Positions 51,308-60,132 are shown, counted from the stretch's first letter. The stretch: 64,000 bases of DNA from Streptomyces sp. NBC_01485 (GCF_036227125.1 NZ_CP109435.1:1860001-1924000); one strand, 5' to 3'. The notes: generated from the sequence alone by a model not told the origin. Numbers and translations are program-made.

Positions 51308-51790
51308 TCACCGCTCCCCGCACGCGCCCCGCGCCGGCTGCTCCACCAACAGCCGTGATCCAGAAGCCCGTTCGCCGAAGACGTCGTCCGGGTTGGACAG
51401 GACACACGTGGCAAGGGACAGGCAGCCGCACCCGATGCAGTCGGTGAGGTGATCGCGGAGCCGGTTGAGCTGCTTGATGCGCTCGTCCAGCTCCGCGCGC
51501 CACGCCGCCGAGAGACGGGCCCAGTCCTCCCGGGTCGGAGTGCGCTCCTCGGGAAGCTCGGCGAGGGCGTCCCGGATCGTGGCCAGGGGAATGCCGACCC
51601 GCTGCGCCGCGCGGACGAAGGCGACGCGGCGCAACGTGTCGCGGTGGTAGCGCCGCTGGTTGCCCGCCGTCCGGCGGCTGCTGATCAGACCCTTGGCCTC
51701 GTAGAAGTGCAGGGCGGACACGGCGGCGCCGCTGCGCGCGGCGAGCTGGCCGACCGTGAGCTCGTGGATCTTCTCGGGAATCTGCGGCAC
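51308..51790 (-). CDS. soxR: Redox-sensitive MerR-family activator SoxR
   Basis: 160-aa [2Fe-2S] regulator. N-terminal MerR HTH ([57 protein letters not shown]) and the cluster motif [12 protein letters not shown]. In streptomycetes SoxR responds to redox-active secondary metabolites such as actinorhodin rather than driving SoxS. No soxS neighbour. The unusually long tail after the cluster (residues 130-160) is Arg/Gly-rich. Its promoter lies in the 132-nt gap shared with the MaoC gene. Confidence 0.95.
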   Translation of the reverse strand: MPQIPEKIHELTVGQLAARSGAAVSALHFYEAKGLISSRRTAGNQRRYHRDTLRRVAFVRAAQRVGIPLATIRDALAELPEERTPTREDWARLSAAWRAELDERIKQLNRLRDHLTDCIGCGCLSLATCVLSNPDDVFGERASGSRLLVEQPARGACGER

Positions 51791-51828
51791 CCGCGAACCC
51801 TACCCACGCCCTTCACACCTCAGCCCCG

Positions 51829-51872
51829 TTGACATGGCCCCCTACACCCCACCATGCTAAGCAGTTGCTTAG
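51829..51872 (+). promoter_or_regulatory. Promoter and TetR-type operator of the MaoC gene
   Basis: CTAAGCAGTTGCTTAG (51857-51872) is a perfect 7-2-7 inverted repeat. TTGACA at 51829-51834 and CATGCT at 51853-51858 (18-nt spacer) give a candidate promoter whose -10 abuts the operator. A related site, CTAAGCGGGCGCTCAC, lies on the minus strand upstream of the TetR gene. Confidence 0.6.
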
Positions 51873-51922
51873 ACCTATGACACGGTGACATGGGCAGTGC
51901 GCGACTCGAGAGGGCCACAGAC

Positions 51923-52384
51923 ATGGCAGAGCCGAGGATCTTCACTTCCGCCGACGACCTCAAGGCGGCGGTGGGCGAGCAGTTGGGGTACACCGACTGG
52001 CTGCAGGTCGACCAGAAGCAGATCGACGTCTTCGCCGAGGCCACCGGCGACCACCAGTGGATCCACGTGGACCCCGAGAAGGCCGCCACCGGCCCGTTCG
52101 GCACCACCATCGCACACGGCTACCTCACCCTCTCCCTGCTGCCCCGCTTCGGCCCCCAGCTGATCAAGGTCGAGGGCGCGAAGATGGGCGTCAACTACGG
52201 GACGAACAAGGTGCGTTTCCCCGACATCGTCCCCGTCGGCTCACGCCTGCGCGCCACCGCGACGATCACCGGCGTGGACGACGTGAAGGGCGGCGTCCAG
52301 GTCACCGTCGCCTTCACGGTGGAGCGTGAGAACGGGCACAAGCCGGTGTGCGTGGCGGAGTCCGTGTCCCGCTACTACCTCTGA
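51923..52384 (+). CDS. MaoC family (R)-specific enoyl-CoA hydratase-like
   Basis: 153-aa hotdog-fold hydratase acting on enoyl-CoA or 3-hydroxyacyl-CoA. Catalytic Asp/His are in the hydratase 2 motif FAEATGDHQWIHVDPEKAATGPFGTTIAHGYLTLSL. ATG 51923 with GAGAGGG 8 nt upstream; an in-frame ATG further up lies between the operator and this start. Single gene, converging on the TetR regulator. Confidence 0.93.
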   Translation: MAEPRIFTSADDLKAAVGEQLGYTDWLQVDQKQIDVFAEATGDHQWIHVDPEKAATGPFGTTIAHGYLTLSLLPRFGPQLIKVEGAKMGVNYGTNKVRFPDIVPVGSRLRATATITGVDDVKGGVQVTVAFTVERENGHKPVCVAESVSRYYL

Positions 52385-52436
52385 CTGCCTACGACGTCCC
52401 ACCCCGAACGACCCACCACCGCCGAACGGCCTCGGC

Positions 52437-53063
52437 CTACTTCGCCGCGCCCACCATCCGCAGCACGAGGTCGGCGTACAGCGCGCCGACCTCGTCGGGT
52501 GTGCGCGGCCCGTCGACGTTGAACCAGCGGGCCACGTCGATGCAGAGCGACAGCACGGCCAGCGTCGTCCCCTGCACGTCCGGCACGTCGAACTCGCCGC
52601 TCGCCACGCCGTCCTCGATGATCGCGCGCACCTCGGCGTCGACCTTCCGGCGCAGGTCGAGGATCTCGGCGCGGGCGTCGGGCCCGAGCGCGTCCAGTTC
52701 GTACTGGACGACGCGGGCCGTGGTGCGCCGCCCGGCGTGCCAGCGGACGAAGGAGCGCACGGCTTCCGCGAGCCGCGCGGTGGCGTCGCCCTCACCGGCG
52801 GCGGCCGTACGCAGGATGTCCAGCGCCCGGTCGTGCCCGATCCGGCTGATGCGGTGGAGCAGCTCTTCCTTGGTCTTGTAGTGGATGTAGAGGGCGGCCG
52901 GGCTCATCCCCGCGCGGCCGGCGATGTCACGGGTCGTCGTCGCGTGGTAGCCGCGCTCGGCGAAGGCCTCCACGGCGGCGACGAGCAGTCGCCGGGCCGC
53001 GTCAGGGGTGACCTCTTCCCACGGCTCGACCTCGCCGCCGGCTGTCTCCTCCGCCGTAGTCAT
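52437..53063 (-). CDS. TetR/AcrR regulator, probable regulator of the MaoC gene
   Basis: 208 aa: HTH in ARRLLVAAVEAFAERGYHATTTRDIAGRAGMSPAALYIHYKTKEELLHRISRIG, and a ligand domain of the fatty-acid TetR type (RTTARVVQYELDALGPDARAEILDLRRKVD). It faces MaoC tail to tail. Its own promoter region carries GTGAGCGCCCGCTTAG (53111-53126), a degenerate version of the MaoC operator, consistent with autoregulation. Confidence 0.88.
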   Translation of the reverse strand: MTTAEETAGGEVEPWEEVTPDAARRLLVAAVEAFAERGYHATTTRDIAGRAGMSPAALYIHYKTKEELLHRISRIGHDRALDILRTAAAGEGDATARLAEAVRSFVRWHAGRRTTARVVQYELDALGPDARAEILDLRRKVDAEVRAIIEDGVASGEFDVPDVQGTTLAVLSLCIDVARWFNVDGPRTPDEVGALYADLVLRMVGAAK

Positions 53064-53110
53064 CGCTGGCCCGCCCCTCTCGATACAAGACCTCCACCAT
53101 ACCGCCGAAG

Positions 53111-53126
53111 GTGAGCGCCCGCTTAG
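53111..53126. promoter_or_regulatory. Candidate autoregulatory TetR operator
   Basis: On the minus strand reads CTAAGCGGGCGCTCAC, sharing CTAAGC and the outward GCT half with CTAAGCAGTTGCTTAG at 51857. Lies 48-63 nt upstream of the TetR start. Confidence 0.4.
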
Positions 53127-53148
53127 TGTGCCCGTTCAGGGGGTCCGT

Positions 53149-53397
53149 TCAGAGCTTTTCGAAGGGGCCGGGGCCGTACGCCCGGCCCGCCGCGTCCTGC
53201 TTGTCCCTGATCACCTTGGCCAGGGTGAACGCGGACGTGACGAGGTAGAGAACGGCGATCGCGAGGAAGGACCGCACCCAGGCGTCGGCGTGCAGCTTGA
53301 AGATGCCGATGGCGGTGGCCGCCATGGCCACGGCGAAGGACGCGACCGCCTGGCCGTAGAAGGCGGCGGTGTTCTGCTTGACCGGTGTCTCACTCAT
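53149..53397 (-). CDS. YiaA/YiaB family small inner-membrane protein
   Basis: 82-aa protein with two membrane helices (FYGQAVASFAVAMAATAIGIFKL and WVRSFLAIAVLYLVTSAFTLAKVIRD) and the family's polar tail GRAYGPGPFEKL. Function unknown. ATG 53397 chosen (MSETPVKQNTAAFYG); a longer frame extends into the promoter. Confidence 0.85.
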   Translation of the reverse strand: MSETPVKQNTAAFYGQAVASFAVAMAATAIGIFKLHADAWVRSFLAIAVLYLVTSAFTLAKVIRDKQDAAGRAYGPGPFEKL

Positions 53398-53494
53398 GGG
53401 GAGAAGCATCGGCGGACGGGGCGGCCACCACATCCGTGCGCCTACTCAGACGGATACTCACCCGGGCAGACGCTTCAGAACACCGCCAGATGCT

Positions 53495-54652
53495 TCAGAA
53501 CGCCGAAACCCCCGTCAGAGCCCGCCCGATGAGCAGCTTCTGGATCTGGCTGGTGCCCTCGTAGAGGGTCATCACGCGCGCGTCGCGCAGCAGCTTGCCC
53601 ACCGGATACTCGTCGATGTAGCCGTAGCCGCCGAAGACCTGGAGGGCGTTGTTGGCGGCGCGGACGGCGGCCTCCGAGGCGAAGAGCTTGGCCTTGGAGG
53701 ACTCGGTGGCGAAGGGCAGGCCCCGGTCGATCAGGTCGGCGACCCGCCAGGTCAGCAGCCGGGCCGCGTCGACGTCGACCGCGATATCGCTGATCAGCTC
53801 CTGGACGAGCTGATGATGGGCGATGGTCTTCCCGCCGAACTGCTCGCGCTCGCCGGCGTACCGCACGGCCGCGTCCAGGGCGGCCTGGGCTATCCCGACG
53901 CAGCCCGCCGCGACCGACATACGACCCTTCGCCAGCGCCGACATGGCGACGGAGAACCCCTTGCCCTCGGGCGCCAGCATCGCGGAGGCGGGGACCCGGA
54001 CGCCGTCCAGGACCACTTCGGCGGTCGCCTGGCCGCGCAGCCCGAGCTTGCCGTGGAGGGCGCGGCGGCGCAGGCCCGGGGTGTCGGTCGGCACGAGAAA
54101 CGCGGAGACGCCCTTGTGTCCCGGCGCGTCGGTGGACCGGGCGAACAGCAGGATCACATCGGCCCAGGTCCCGTTGGTGATGAACATCTTGGTGCCGCTG
54201 ATGACGTAGTCGTCGCCGTCGCGCACCGCCCGCGTCGAGAGGTTGCCGGCATCGGACCCCGTGCCGGGCTCGGTCAGTCCGAAGCAGCCGACGTACTCGC
54301 CGGACGTCAGCCCCGGCAGCCAGCGCCGCTTCTGCTCCTCGCTCCCCCAGGCCGCGACACTCTTGGCGACCAGGCCGAGGGAGACGGACACGATCCCGCG
54401 CACGGACGAGTCGCCGCGCCCCAGTTCCTCCGTGACCAGGCAGTACGCGAGATGGTCGCCGCCCGACCCGCCGTACTCCTCGTCGACCGTCAGACCGAGG
54501 AAGCCGACCTCGCCGAGCTTCTTGACGATGGACCGGTCGACGTCCTCCGCACGGTCCCAGGCGACGACGTGCGGGGCGATCTCGCGGTCCACGAACTCCC
54601 TGGCGAGCCGCCGGACGGCGGCCTGCTCCTCGCTGAGCCCCAGGTTCACCAC
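53495..54652 (-). CDS. Acyl-CoA dehydrogenase
   Basis: 385-aa FAD enzyme of the short/medium-chain ACAD type. N-terminal LGLSEEQAAVRRLAREFVDREIAPHV; GCFGLTEPGTGSDAGN (FAD/substrate loop); TKMFITNGTWAD; catalytic Glu region VFGGYGYIDEYPVGKLLRDARVMTLYEGTSQIQKLLIGRAL. GTG 54652 or 54649 are both possible starts; GGGG lies upstream. Divergent from a TetR gene across a 19-bp palindrome. Confidence 0.93.
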   Translation of the reverse strand: MVNLGLSEEQAAVRRLAREFVDREIAPHVVAWDRAEDVDRSIVKKLGEVGFLGLTVDEEYGGSGGDHLAYCLVTEELGRGDSSVRGIVSVSLGLVAKSVAAWGSEEQKRRWLPGLTSGEYVGCFGLTEPGTGSDAGNLSTRAVRDGDDYVISGTKMFITNGTWADVILLFARSTDAPGHKGVSAFLVPTDTPGLRRRALHGKLGLRGQATAEVVLDGVRVPASAMLAPEGKGFSVAMSALAKGRMSVAAGCVGIAQAALDAAVRYAGEREQFGGKTIAHHQLVQELISDIAVDVDAARLLTWRVADLIDRGLPFATESSKAKLFASEAAVRAANNALQVFGGYGYIDEYPVGKLLRDARVMTLYEGTSQIQKLLIGRALTGVSAF

Positions 54653-54706
54653 GAGATCACCCCACACAGGAAGCCGGACCGGAAGCCGGACAAGAAGTCA
54701 GACATT

Positions 54707-54725
54707 AAATTAGCACTGCTAGTTT
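54707..54725. promoter_or_regulatory. 19-bp TetR operator between ACAD and tetR
   Basis: AAATTAGCACTGCTAGTTT is a palindrome with one mismatch pair. A closely similar 19-mer, AAACTAGCGTCGTTAGTTT, occurs at 59835-59853 upstream of the aldehyde dehydrogenase operon. TACTAT (54740-54745) just downstream is a plausible -10 for a leaderless tetR transcript. Confidence 0.7.
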
Positions 54726-54752
54726 CTGTCACGCAGCCCTACTATGTGCGCC

Positions 54753-55394
54753 ATGGCCCGACCGCGCAAGCCCCTCCTCAGCACCGACCGGATCGTCGAG
54801 ACCGCACGGGCGCTCGTGGACGCGGAGGGTCTGGCGGCCGTCTCCACGCGTCGGCTCGCCGCCGAACTGGGGGTCAGCGGCCCCTCCCTCTACAACCACT
54901 TCCGCACGAAGGACGAGATCCTGGAGGCCGTCGCCGACTCGGTGAGCGCGCAGGTCGACCTGTCGATGTTCGAGGACGGCCGGGAGTGGCGGACCGCGCT
55001 GCGCGACTGGGCCGTCTCCTACCGGGCGGCCCTGCGCGACCACCCGAACATCGTCCCGGTGCTCGCCCAGGGCCCCGGCCGCCGTCCCGCCGGACTGCGC
55101 GTCGCCGACGCGGTGTACGGCGCGATGGTCCGCGCCGGGTGGCCGCCCTCGCAGGCCACCTCCATCGGCGCGCTGATGCGGTACTACGTCACGGGCTCCG
55201 CGCTCGGCTCGTTCGCCGGCGGATTCGTCGACGACATGAGCGCCTACGACCCCGCCGACTACCCGCACCTCGGCCAGGCCCACCTCCTGGCCGAGCAGCA
55301 GGAGAAGATCGACGAGCGGGCGTACCAGACGGGGCTGAGGGCGCTGCTGGACGGGCTGGCGCTCCAGTACGAGCAGGTGCGGCGCCCGGCGTAG
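54753..55394 (+). CDS. TetR/AcrR family regulator of the ACAD and ALDH/ADH genes (predicted)
   Basis: 213 aa: ARPRKPLLSTDRIVETARALVDAEGLAAVSTRRLAAELGVSGPSLYNHFRTKDEILEAVADSV (HTH) and a TetR_C_33-like ligand domain (HPNIVPVLAQGPGRRPAGLRVADAVYGAMVRAGWPPSQA). ATG 54753 is 8 nt after TACTAT and lacks an RBS, so it is probably translated leaderless; ATG 54744 is the alternative. Predicted targets are the two 19-bp palindromes. Confidence 0.88.
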   Translation: MARPRKPLLSTDRIVETARALVDAEGLAAVSTRRLAAELGVSGPSLYNHFRTKDEILEAVADSVSAQVDLSMFEDGREWRTALRDWAVSYRAALRDHPNIVPVLAQGPGRRPAGLRVADAVYGAMVRAGWPPSQATSIGALMRYYVTGSALGSFAGGFVDDMSAYDPADYPHLGQAHLLAEQQEKIDERAYQTGLRALLDGLALQYEQVRRPA

Positions 55395-55467
55395 ACGGGT
55401 GGGCACAGACGGTTCGGCGTGGACGGTTCGGCGGGCGCCGAAGTGTTCGTGGCGCATCCTGGGACGC

Positions 55468-56319
55468 ATGACCGGCAGGGACCTCACCAGGGACACCATC
55501 AGGGACGTACGGGATGTACGGGACGTACGGGCGCCGGGGCTGGCCGCGCTGGCCGGGCTCCTGGCCGACGAGACACGGGCCGGGTGCCTGCTGGCGCTGC
55601 TCGACGGGCGGGCCTGGACCGCCGGTGAGCTGGCCCGGCACGCGGGCGTGGCCGCGTCGACGTTGAGCGAGCACCTGGGCAAGCTGGTCGCGGGCGGGCT
55701 GCTCGCCGAGGAACGGCAGGGCCGGCACCGGTACGTGCGCCTCGCCGACACCCGGGTCGCCCAGCTCGTGGAGGACCTGGCAGCCCAGGTGGCCCCGGAT
55801 CCGGCCCGCCGCCCGCGCACCCTGCGCGCCGCGAACGCCGGTTCGGCGATGGCCCGCGGCCGCACCTGCTACGACCACCTGGCCGGCCACCTCGGCATCG
55901 TCGTCACCGACGCGCTCACGGCACGCGGACTGCTGACCGCGGCAGGGCTCTCGGAACGCCCCGCTTCACCCCCGCGACAGACACCCCCGCGACGGACACC
56001 CCCGCGACGGACGCCTCCGCGACCGGCACCCCAGGAGCGGGCCACCGGGTTCGTGCTGACCGAGGCGGGGCTGCGGTGGTTCGAGGGGAGCGGCATCGCG
56101 CTCGACCGCGCGACCCGCCGCCCGCTCGCCCGCGCCTGCCTCGACTGGACCGAACGCCGACCCCACCTGGCGGGCGCCGCGGGCGCGGCCCTGTGCCGGC
56201 ACGTCCTCGACGCGGGCTGGTGCGTACGCATCGGCTCCGAGCGGGCGGTGAAGGTGACGACGACGGGCGAACGGGCACTCGGTGAGCTGCTGGGCATCGA
56301 GCCGGGGGCTCTGCGGTGA
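55468..56319 (+). CDS. ArsR-family helix-turn-helix protein with Pro/Arg repeat insert
   Basis: 283-aa two-part protein. Residues 20-100 form a winged helix (GLAALAGLLADETRAGCLLALLDGRAWTAGELARHAGVAASTLSEHLGKLVAGGLLAEERQGRHRYVRLAD). Residues 120-283 are an extra domain found in some streptomycete homologues (GRTCYDHLAGHLGIVVTDALTARGLL...TGFVLTEAGLRWF...RPLARACLDWTERRPHLAGAAGAALCRHVLDAGWCVR...). The two halves of that domain are separated by PPRQTPPRRTPPRRTPPRP, from a 12-bp tandem repeat near 55975-56030. No metal-binding Cys motif is clear. Confidence 0.83.
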   Translation: MTGRDLTRDTIRDVRDVRDVRAPGLAALAGLLADETRAGCLLALLDGRAWTAGELARHAGVAASTLSEHLGKLVAGGLLAEERQGRHRYVRLADTRVAQLVEDLAAQVAPDPARRPRTLRAANAGSAMARGRTCYDHLAGHLGIVVTDALTARGLLTAAGLSERPASPPRQTPPRRTPPRRTPPRPAPQERATGFVLTEAGLRWFEGSGIALDRATRRPLARACLDWTERRPHLAGAAGAALCRHVLDAGWCVRIGSERAVKVTTTGERALGELLGIEPGALR

Positions 56320-56381
56320 GCCGTGGTGGCCGTCCGAAATCCGCGCGCCTCCGGCTCCTCACCCCTCCTGGCCTCGGGACC

Positions 56382-57314
56382 ATGATGAACAGCGCTCGTC
56401 GTCCGGAACTGCTCGCCGCCGGTGCCGCCCTGGTGACGGTCATGGCTTGGGCCTCGGCCTTCGTGTCGATCCGCAGCGCGGGGTCCTCGTACGCGCCGGG
56501 CGCGCTGGCGCTCGGGCGGCTGCTGTCCGGGGCGCTGGTGCTGGGGGTGCTGTGCGCCGTACGGCGGGAGGGGTGGCCGCCGAGGTCCGCCTGGCGCGGC
56601 ATAGCGGTGTCCGGTGTGCTGTGGTTCGGGTTCTACATGGTGGCGCTCAACTGGGGCGAGCAGCAGGTGGACGCCGGCACCGCGGCGCTCGTCGTGAACA
56701 TCGGGCCGCTGCTGATCGCCCTGCTGAGCGCGCGGCTGCTCGGGGACGGGCTGCCGCCGAGGCTGCTGGCCGGGATGGCGGTGTCGTTCGCGGGGGCGGT
56801 GGTCGTGGGCCTGTCGATGTCGGGCGGGGGCGGATCCTCGCTGCTCGGGATGGTGCTGTGTCTGCTGGCCGCCGTGGCGTACGCGGGCGGGGTGGTGGCG
56901 CAGAAGCCGGCGCTCGGCCGGGCGAGTGCGCTCCAGGTGACGACGTTCGGGTGTCTGGTGGGCGCGGTGGTGTGCCTGCCGTTCGCCGGGCAGTTGGCGC
57001 GGGACGCGGCCGACGCCCCGCTGTCGGCCACGCTCAACATGGTCTACCTGGGGGTCGTGCCGACCGCGCTCGCCTTCACGACGTGGGCGTACGCCCTGGC
57101 CCGCACGACGGCCGGGCGGATGGGCGCGACGACGTACGCCGTGCCCGCGCTGGTCGTGCTGATGTCCTGGCTGGCGCTGGGCGAGGTGCCCGGGGTGTTC
57201 ACCCTGGCGGGCGGGGCGCTGTGTCTGGCGGGGGTGGCGGTGTCCCGGTCGAGGGTGCGGCGGCGGCCTGCCGCACCCGAGCCCCGGGCCGACGACGAGC
57301 GGGCCCTGCGTTAG
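56382..57314 (+). CDS. EamA/DMT family transporter
   Basis: 310-aa protein with ten hydrophobic segments in two EamA repeats (LLAAGAALVTVMAWASAFVSIR...; LLGMVLCLLAAVAYAGGVVAQKPAL...ALVVLMSWLALGEVPGVFTLAGGALCLAGVAVS). Probably an exporter of amino acids or metabolites. ATG 56382 is used; a GTG at 56316 overlapping the previous stop is possible and would couple it to the ArsR gene. Its stop overlaps the ADH stop by 4 nt (convergent). Confidence 0.87.
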   Translation: MMNSARRPELLAAGAALVTVMAWASAFVSIRSAGSSYAPGALALGRLLSGALVLGVLCAVRREGWPPRSAWRGIAVSGVLWFGFYMVALNWGEQQVDAGTAALVVNIGPLLIALLSARLLGDGLPPRLLAGMAVSFAGAVVVGLSMSGGGGSSLLGMVLCLLAAVAYAGGVVAQKPALGRASALQVTTFGCLVGAVVCLPFAGQLARDAADAPLSATLNMVYLGVVPTALAFTTWAYALARTTAGRMGATTYAVPALVVLMSWLALGEVPGVFTLAGGALCLAGVAVSRSRVRRRPAAPEPRADDERALR

Positions 57315-58393
57315 AACACCACCAGGGCCCGGCCGCCCTTCCCCGCCAGCATGTTGTCGAAGGCCGCCGGGATGTCCTCCAGGGTGATGCGGTCCGTCAC
57401 CAGGGCGGTCAGGTCCAGGCGGCCCGCGCGGACGTGGTCGGCCAGCACCGGGAGGTCCCTCGCCGGGTCGGAGTTGCCGTAGACGCAGCCCGAGAGGGTG
57501 CGGCCCCAGTGGAAGAGTTCCAGGGCGTTGAAGGTGACCTGCTGGTCCTTGCCGCCGATGCCGACGACCGTGGTGCGGCCGCCGCGCCGGGTGGACTCCC
57601 AGGCCGTCCGGATGGTGACCGCGCGGCCCACGCACTCGATGGCCACGTCGACGCCCTGTCCGCCGGTGAGGGCGCGGATCTCGCGGGCGGTCTGTTCGGA
57701 GGCGACGACGTACTCCGTGGCGCCCGCCGCCCGCGCCAGCTCCTCCTTCTCCGGGGAGACGTCGACGGCGACGATCGTCGACGCGCCGGCGATCCGGGCC
57801 GCCTGGAGGGTGGCGAGGCCGACTCCGCCCGCGCCGAAGACGGCGACCGTCTCGCCGGGCAGCACTCGCGCGCAGTGGTGGACGGCGCCGTAGCCGGTGA
57901 GGACCGCGCAGCCGAGGAGGGCCGCGTCCGTGAGGGGGATGCCGTCGGGCAGGGGCAGCGCGCAGGACGCCGGGACGACCGTCTCCTCGGCGAAGGCGGC
58001 GACGTTCAGCCCCGGGTGGAGGTCCCGGCCGTCCGTCGTGCGGGCGTACACCTCGGCGGCGCCGTTCAGGGCGTTGGCGCACAGCCAGACCTCACCGAGC
58101 GAGCAGGCGTGGCAACGTCCGCAGGACGGCGCCCAGTTGAGGATGACCCCGTCACCGGGCGCGAGGTGTTCGACTCCCTCGCCGACGGAGACGACCGTGC
58201 CCGCGCCCTCGTGGCCGAGGACGGCCGGGACCGGCACCCGCATGGTGCCGTCGGACAGGGACAGGTCGGAGTGGCAGACCCCGGCGGCGGCGAGCCGGAC
58301 CCGGACCCGGCCGGGGCCCGGCTCCGGAAGCTCGATGCCGGTGATCTCCAACGGTGCCCCGATGGCGGGCAGTACGGCGGCGCGGACGGCCAT
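57311..58393 (-). CDS. Zinc-dependent alcohol dehydrogenase (class III-like MDR)
   Basis: 360-aa MDR enzyme. Catalytic zinc ligands: GVCHSDL, GHEGAG, and the structural zinc Cys set in CGRCHACSLGEVWLC; NAD-binding GAGGVGLATLQAARIAGASTIVAVDVS with Asp for NAD. Oxidises alcohols (aryl, terpene or long-chain) to aldehydes. It follows the ALDH gene by 15 nt, so alcohol to aldehyde to acid is encoded in one transcript under the 59835 operator. Confidence 0.93.
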   Translation of the reverse strand: MAVRAAVLPAIGAPLEITGIELPEPGPGRVRVRLAAAGVCHSDLSLSDGTMRVPVPAVLGHEGAGTVVSVGEGVEHLAPGDGVILNWAPSCGRCHACSLGEVWLCANALNGAAEVYARTTDGRDLHPGLNVAAFAEETVVPASCALPLPDGIPLTDAALLGCAVLTGYGAVHHCARVLPGETVAVFGAGGVGLATLQAARIAGASTIVAVDVSPEKEELARAAGATEYVVASEQTAREIRALTGGQGVDVAIECVGRAVTIRTAWESTRRGGRTTVVGIGGKDQQVTFNALELFHWGRTLSGCVYGNSDPARDLPVLADHVRAGRLDLTALVTDRITLEDIPAAFDNMLAGKGGRALVVF

Positions 58394-58408
58394 GGTCGAC
58401 TGACTTCC

Positions 58409-59797
58409 TTAGAACTGGAGGGACTTGGTCTGGAGGTACTCGGCGAGGCCGTGCGTGCCCAGCTCGCGGCCGACGCCCGACTGCTTGTAACCGCCGAAGG
58501 GGGCGAGGGGGTTGAACCGGCCGCCGTTGATGTCGACCTGGCCGGTGTCCATCCGGCGGGCGAAGGCCACCGCCTCCGCCTCGTCACCGGCCCAGACGGC
58601 GCCCGCGAGGCCGTAGACCGTGCCGTTGGCGATCCGCAGGGCGTCCTCCTCGTCGTCGTAGCGCAGGAGGGACAGGACCGGGCCGAAGATCTCCTCCTGG
58701 GCGATCGTCATGTCGGGGGTGACGTCCGCGAACACGGTCGGGCTGACGAAGTAGCCCTGCTCGCGCGGGGATTCGGGTCCGCCGACGACCAGCCGCGCGC
58801 CCTCCGCCAGGCCCTTCTCGATGTAACTCCGTACGCGTGCCTGCTGTTTGGCGCTCACGACCGGGCCGATGCGGTCGCCGTACTTGCCGGCCGCCGCCGC
58901 GGCGAGCTCGACCGCCTCGTCGTACCGGTCGCGGTGGACGAGCATCCGGGTCCAGGCGCTGCACGTCTGGCCCGAGTTGGACATCACGTTGGCGACGCCG
59001 ACGTTGACCGCGCGGGCGAGGTCGGCGCTGGGCAGGATGACGTTGGCGGACTTGCCGCCGAGTTCGAGGGCCACCTTCTTGACCGCGGCGCCGGCCGTCG
59101 CGGCGATGCGCTTCCCCACGGCCGTGGAGCCGGTGAAGGAGACCAGGTCGACGCCGGGGTGCTCGGCGAGGGCCTGGCCGGCGACCGGGCCGAGGCCGGT
59201 GACGAGGTTGAAGACACCGGCCGGGACGCCCGCCTCGTGGACCGCCTCCGCGAAGAGCTGCGCGACCAGCGGGGTGTCCTCGGCCGGTTTCAGGACCACC
59301 GTGCACCCGGCGGCGAGGGCCGGGGCGACCTTGGCGACGATCTGGTGCAGCGGGTAGTTCCACGGGGTGATGGCCCCGACCACGCCGACCGGCTCCCCGT
59401 ACACGGTCGAGTTGCCGACCCTTTCCTCGAAGGAGTGGGTCGCGGCCAGCTCGGCGTAGGAGCCCGCGACCGCGATCGGCACGGCCGCGTGGACCGCCTG
59501 GGAGAAGGGCAGGGGGGAGCCGAGTTCGGCGGTGACCGTCTCGGCGATCTCGTCCTTGCGGGCCACCAGGACGTCCCGGAGGGCGCTGAGCCGGGCGGCG
59601 CGCTCGGCGGGCGGGGTGGCCGCCCAGCCGGGGAGCACGGCACGGGCGGCCCGTACGGCGGCGTCGACGTCCTCGGCGTCGCCCGCCGGGACCCGGGCGA
59701 TCACCTGTTCGTCGGCCGGGTTGACGACCTCGATCACGCCCTGACCTGCGGCGGGGCGCCACGCTCCGTCGAGGTAGATACCGTCGTGTGCCTTCAT
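58409..59797 (-). CDS. Aldehyde dehydrogenase family protein
   Basis: 462-aa NAD(P)+-dependent aldehyde oxidiser. [44 protein letters not shown], catalytic Glu in [11 protein letters not shown], catalytic Cys in [14 protein letters not shown], and C-terminal [29 protein letters not shown] precedes ATG 59797. First gene of the ALDH-ADH operon; its product acid could feed the acyl-CoA genes nearby. Confidence 0.93.
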   Translation of the reverse strand: MKAHDGIYLDGAWRPAAGQGVIEVVNPADEQVIARVPAGDAEDVDAAVRAARAVLPGWAATPPAERAARLSALRDVLVARKDEIAETVTAELGSPLPFSQAVHAAVPIAVAGSYAELAATHSFEERVGNSTVYGEPVGVVGAITPWNYPLHQIVAKVAPALAAGCTVVLKPAEDTPLVAQLFAEAVHEAGVPAGVFNLVTGLGPVAGQALAEHPGVDLVSFTGSTAVGKRIAATAGAAVKKVALELGGKSANVILPSADLARAVNVGVANVMSNSGQTCSAWTRMLVHRDRYDEAVELAAAAAGKYGDRIGPVVSAKQQARVRSYIEKGLAEGARLVVGGPESPREQGYFVSPTVFADVTPDMTIAQEEIFGPVLSLLRYDDEEDALRIANGTVYGLAGAVWAGDEAEAVAFARRMDTGQVDINGGRFNPLAPFGGYKQSGVGRELGTHGLAEYLQTKSLQF

Positions 59798-59834
59798 GGT
59801 GTTCCCTCCGGGCGGGCCTCGTCGTCCGCGTCCC

Positions 59835-59853
59835 AAACTAGCGTCGTTAGTTT
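59835..59853. promoter_or_regulatory. 19-bp palindrome upstream of the ALDH-ADH operon
   Basis: AAACTAGCGTCGTTAGTTT, one mismatched pair, sharing 13 of 19 positions with the ACAD/tetR operator at 54707-54725 including both outer arms. It lies 38-56 nt upstream of the ALDH ATG. Confidence 0.65.
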
Positions 59854-59904
59854 TCCGGCACCAGGGGACACCACCGGTACCCGGGGACACAGCCGTCGCC
59901 CCGC

Positions 59905-60132
59905 TCACTCGTCCAGGTCCGGCAGCCGCGCCGGAACCGGGCTGACGCGCTCGCCGTGCTGGTCGAAGACGAAGAGGTGGGCGACGTCGACGAGCAGCGG
60001 GATCTGCATGCCGTACCGCAGGTCGAAGTCGGGGGTGGTGCGGACGACGAGGTCGCCGAGGGTGCGGACCCCGGGGGACGTGGGCGGCGCGTCCTGCTGC
60101 GGGTGGTCCCGCGGCGGGTCAGCGGGTCGCCG
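59905..60132 (-). pseudogene. C-terminal remnant of a MalK/UgpC-type ABC transporter ATPase
   Basis: The reverse frame from 60132 to the TGA at 59905 encodes about 75 residues, including RTLGDLVVRTTPDFDLRYGM and LLVDVAHLFVFDQHGERVSP. This resembles the C-terminal TOBE region of sugar-importer ATPases (strands followed by HLFD..TGERL). There is no start codon, no nucleotide-binding domain, and a stop lies at 60133-60135, so only the tail remains. The sortase gene occupies the adjacent space. Recognition is moderate because the region is short. Confidence 0.5.
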
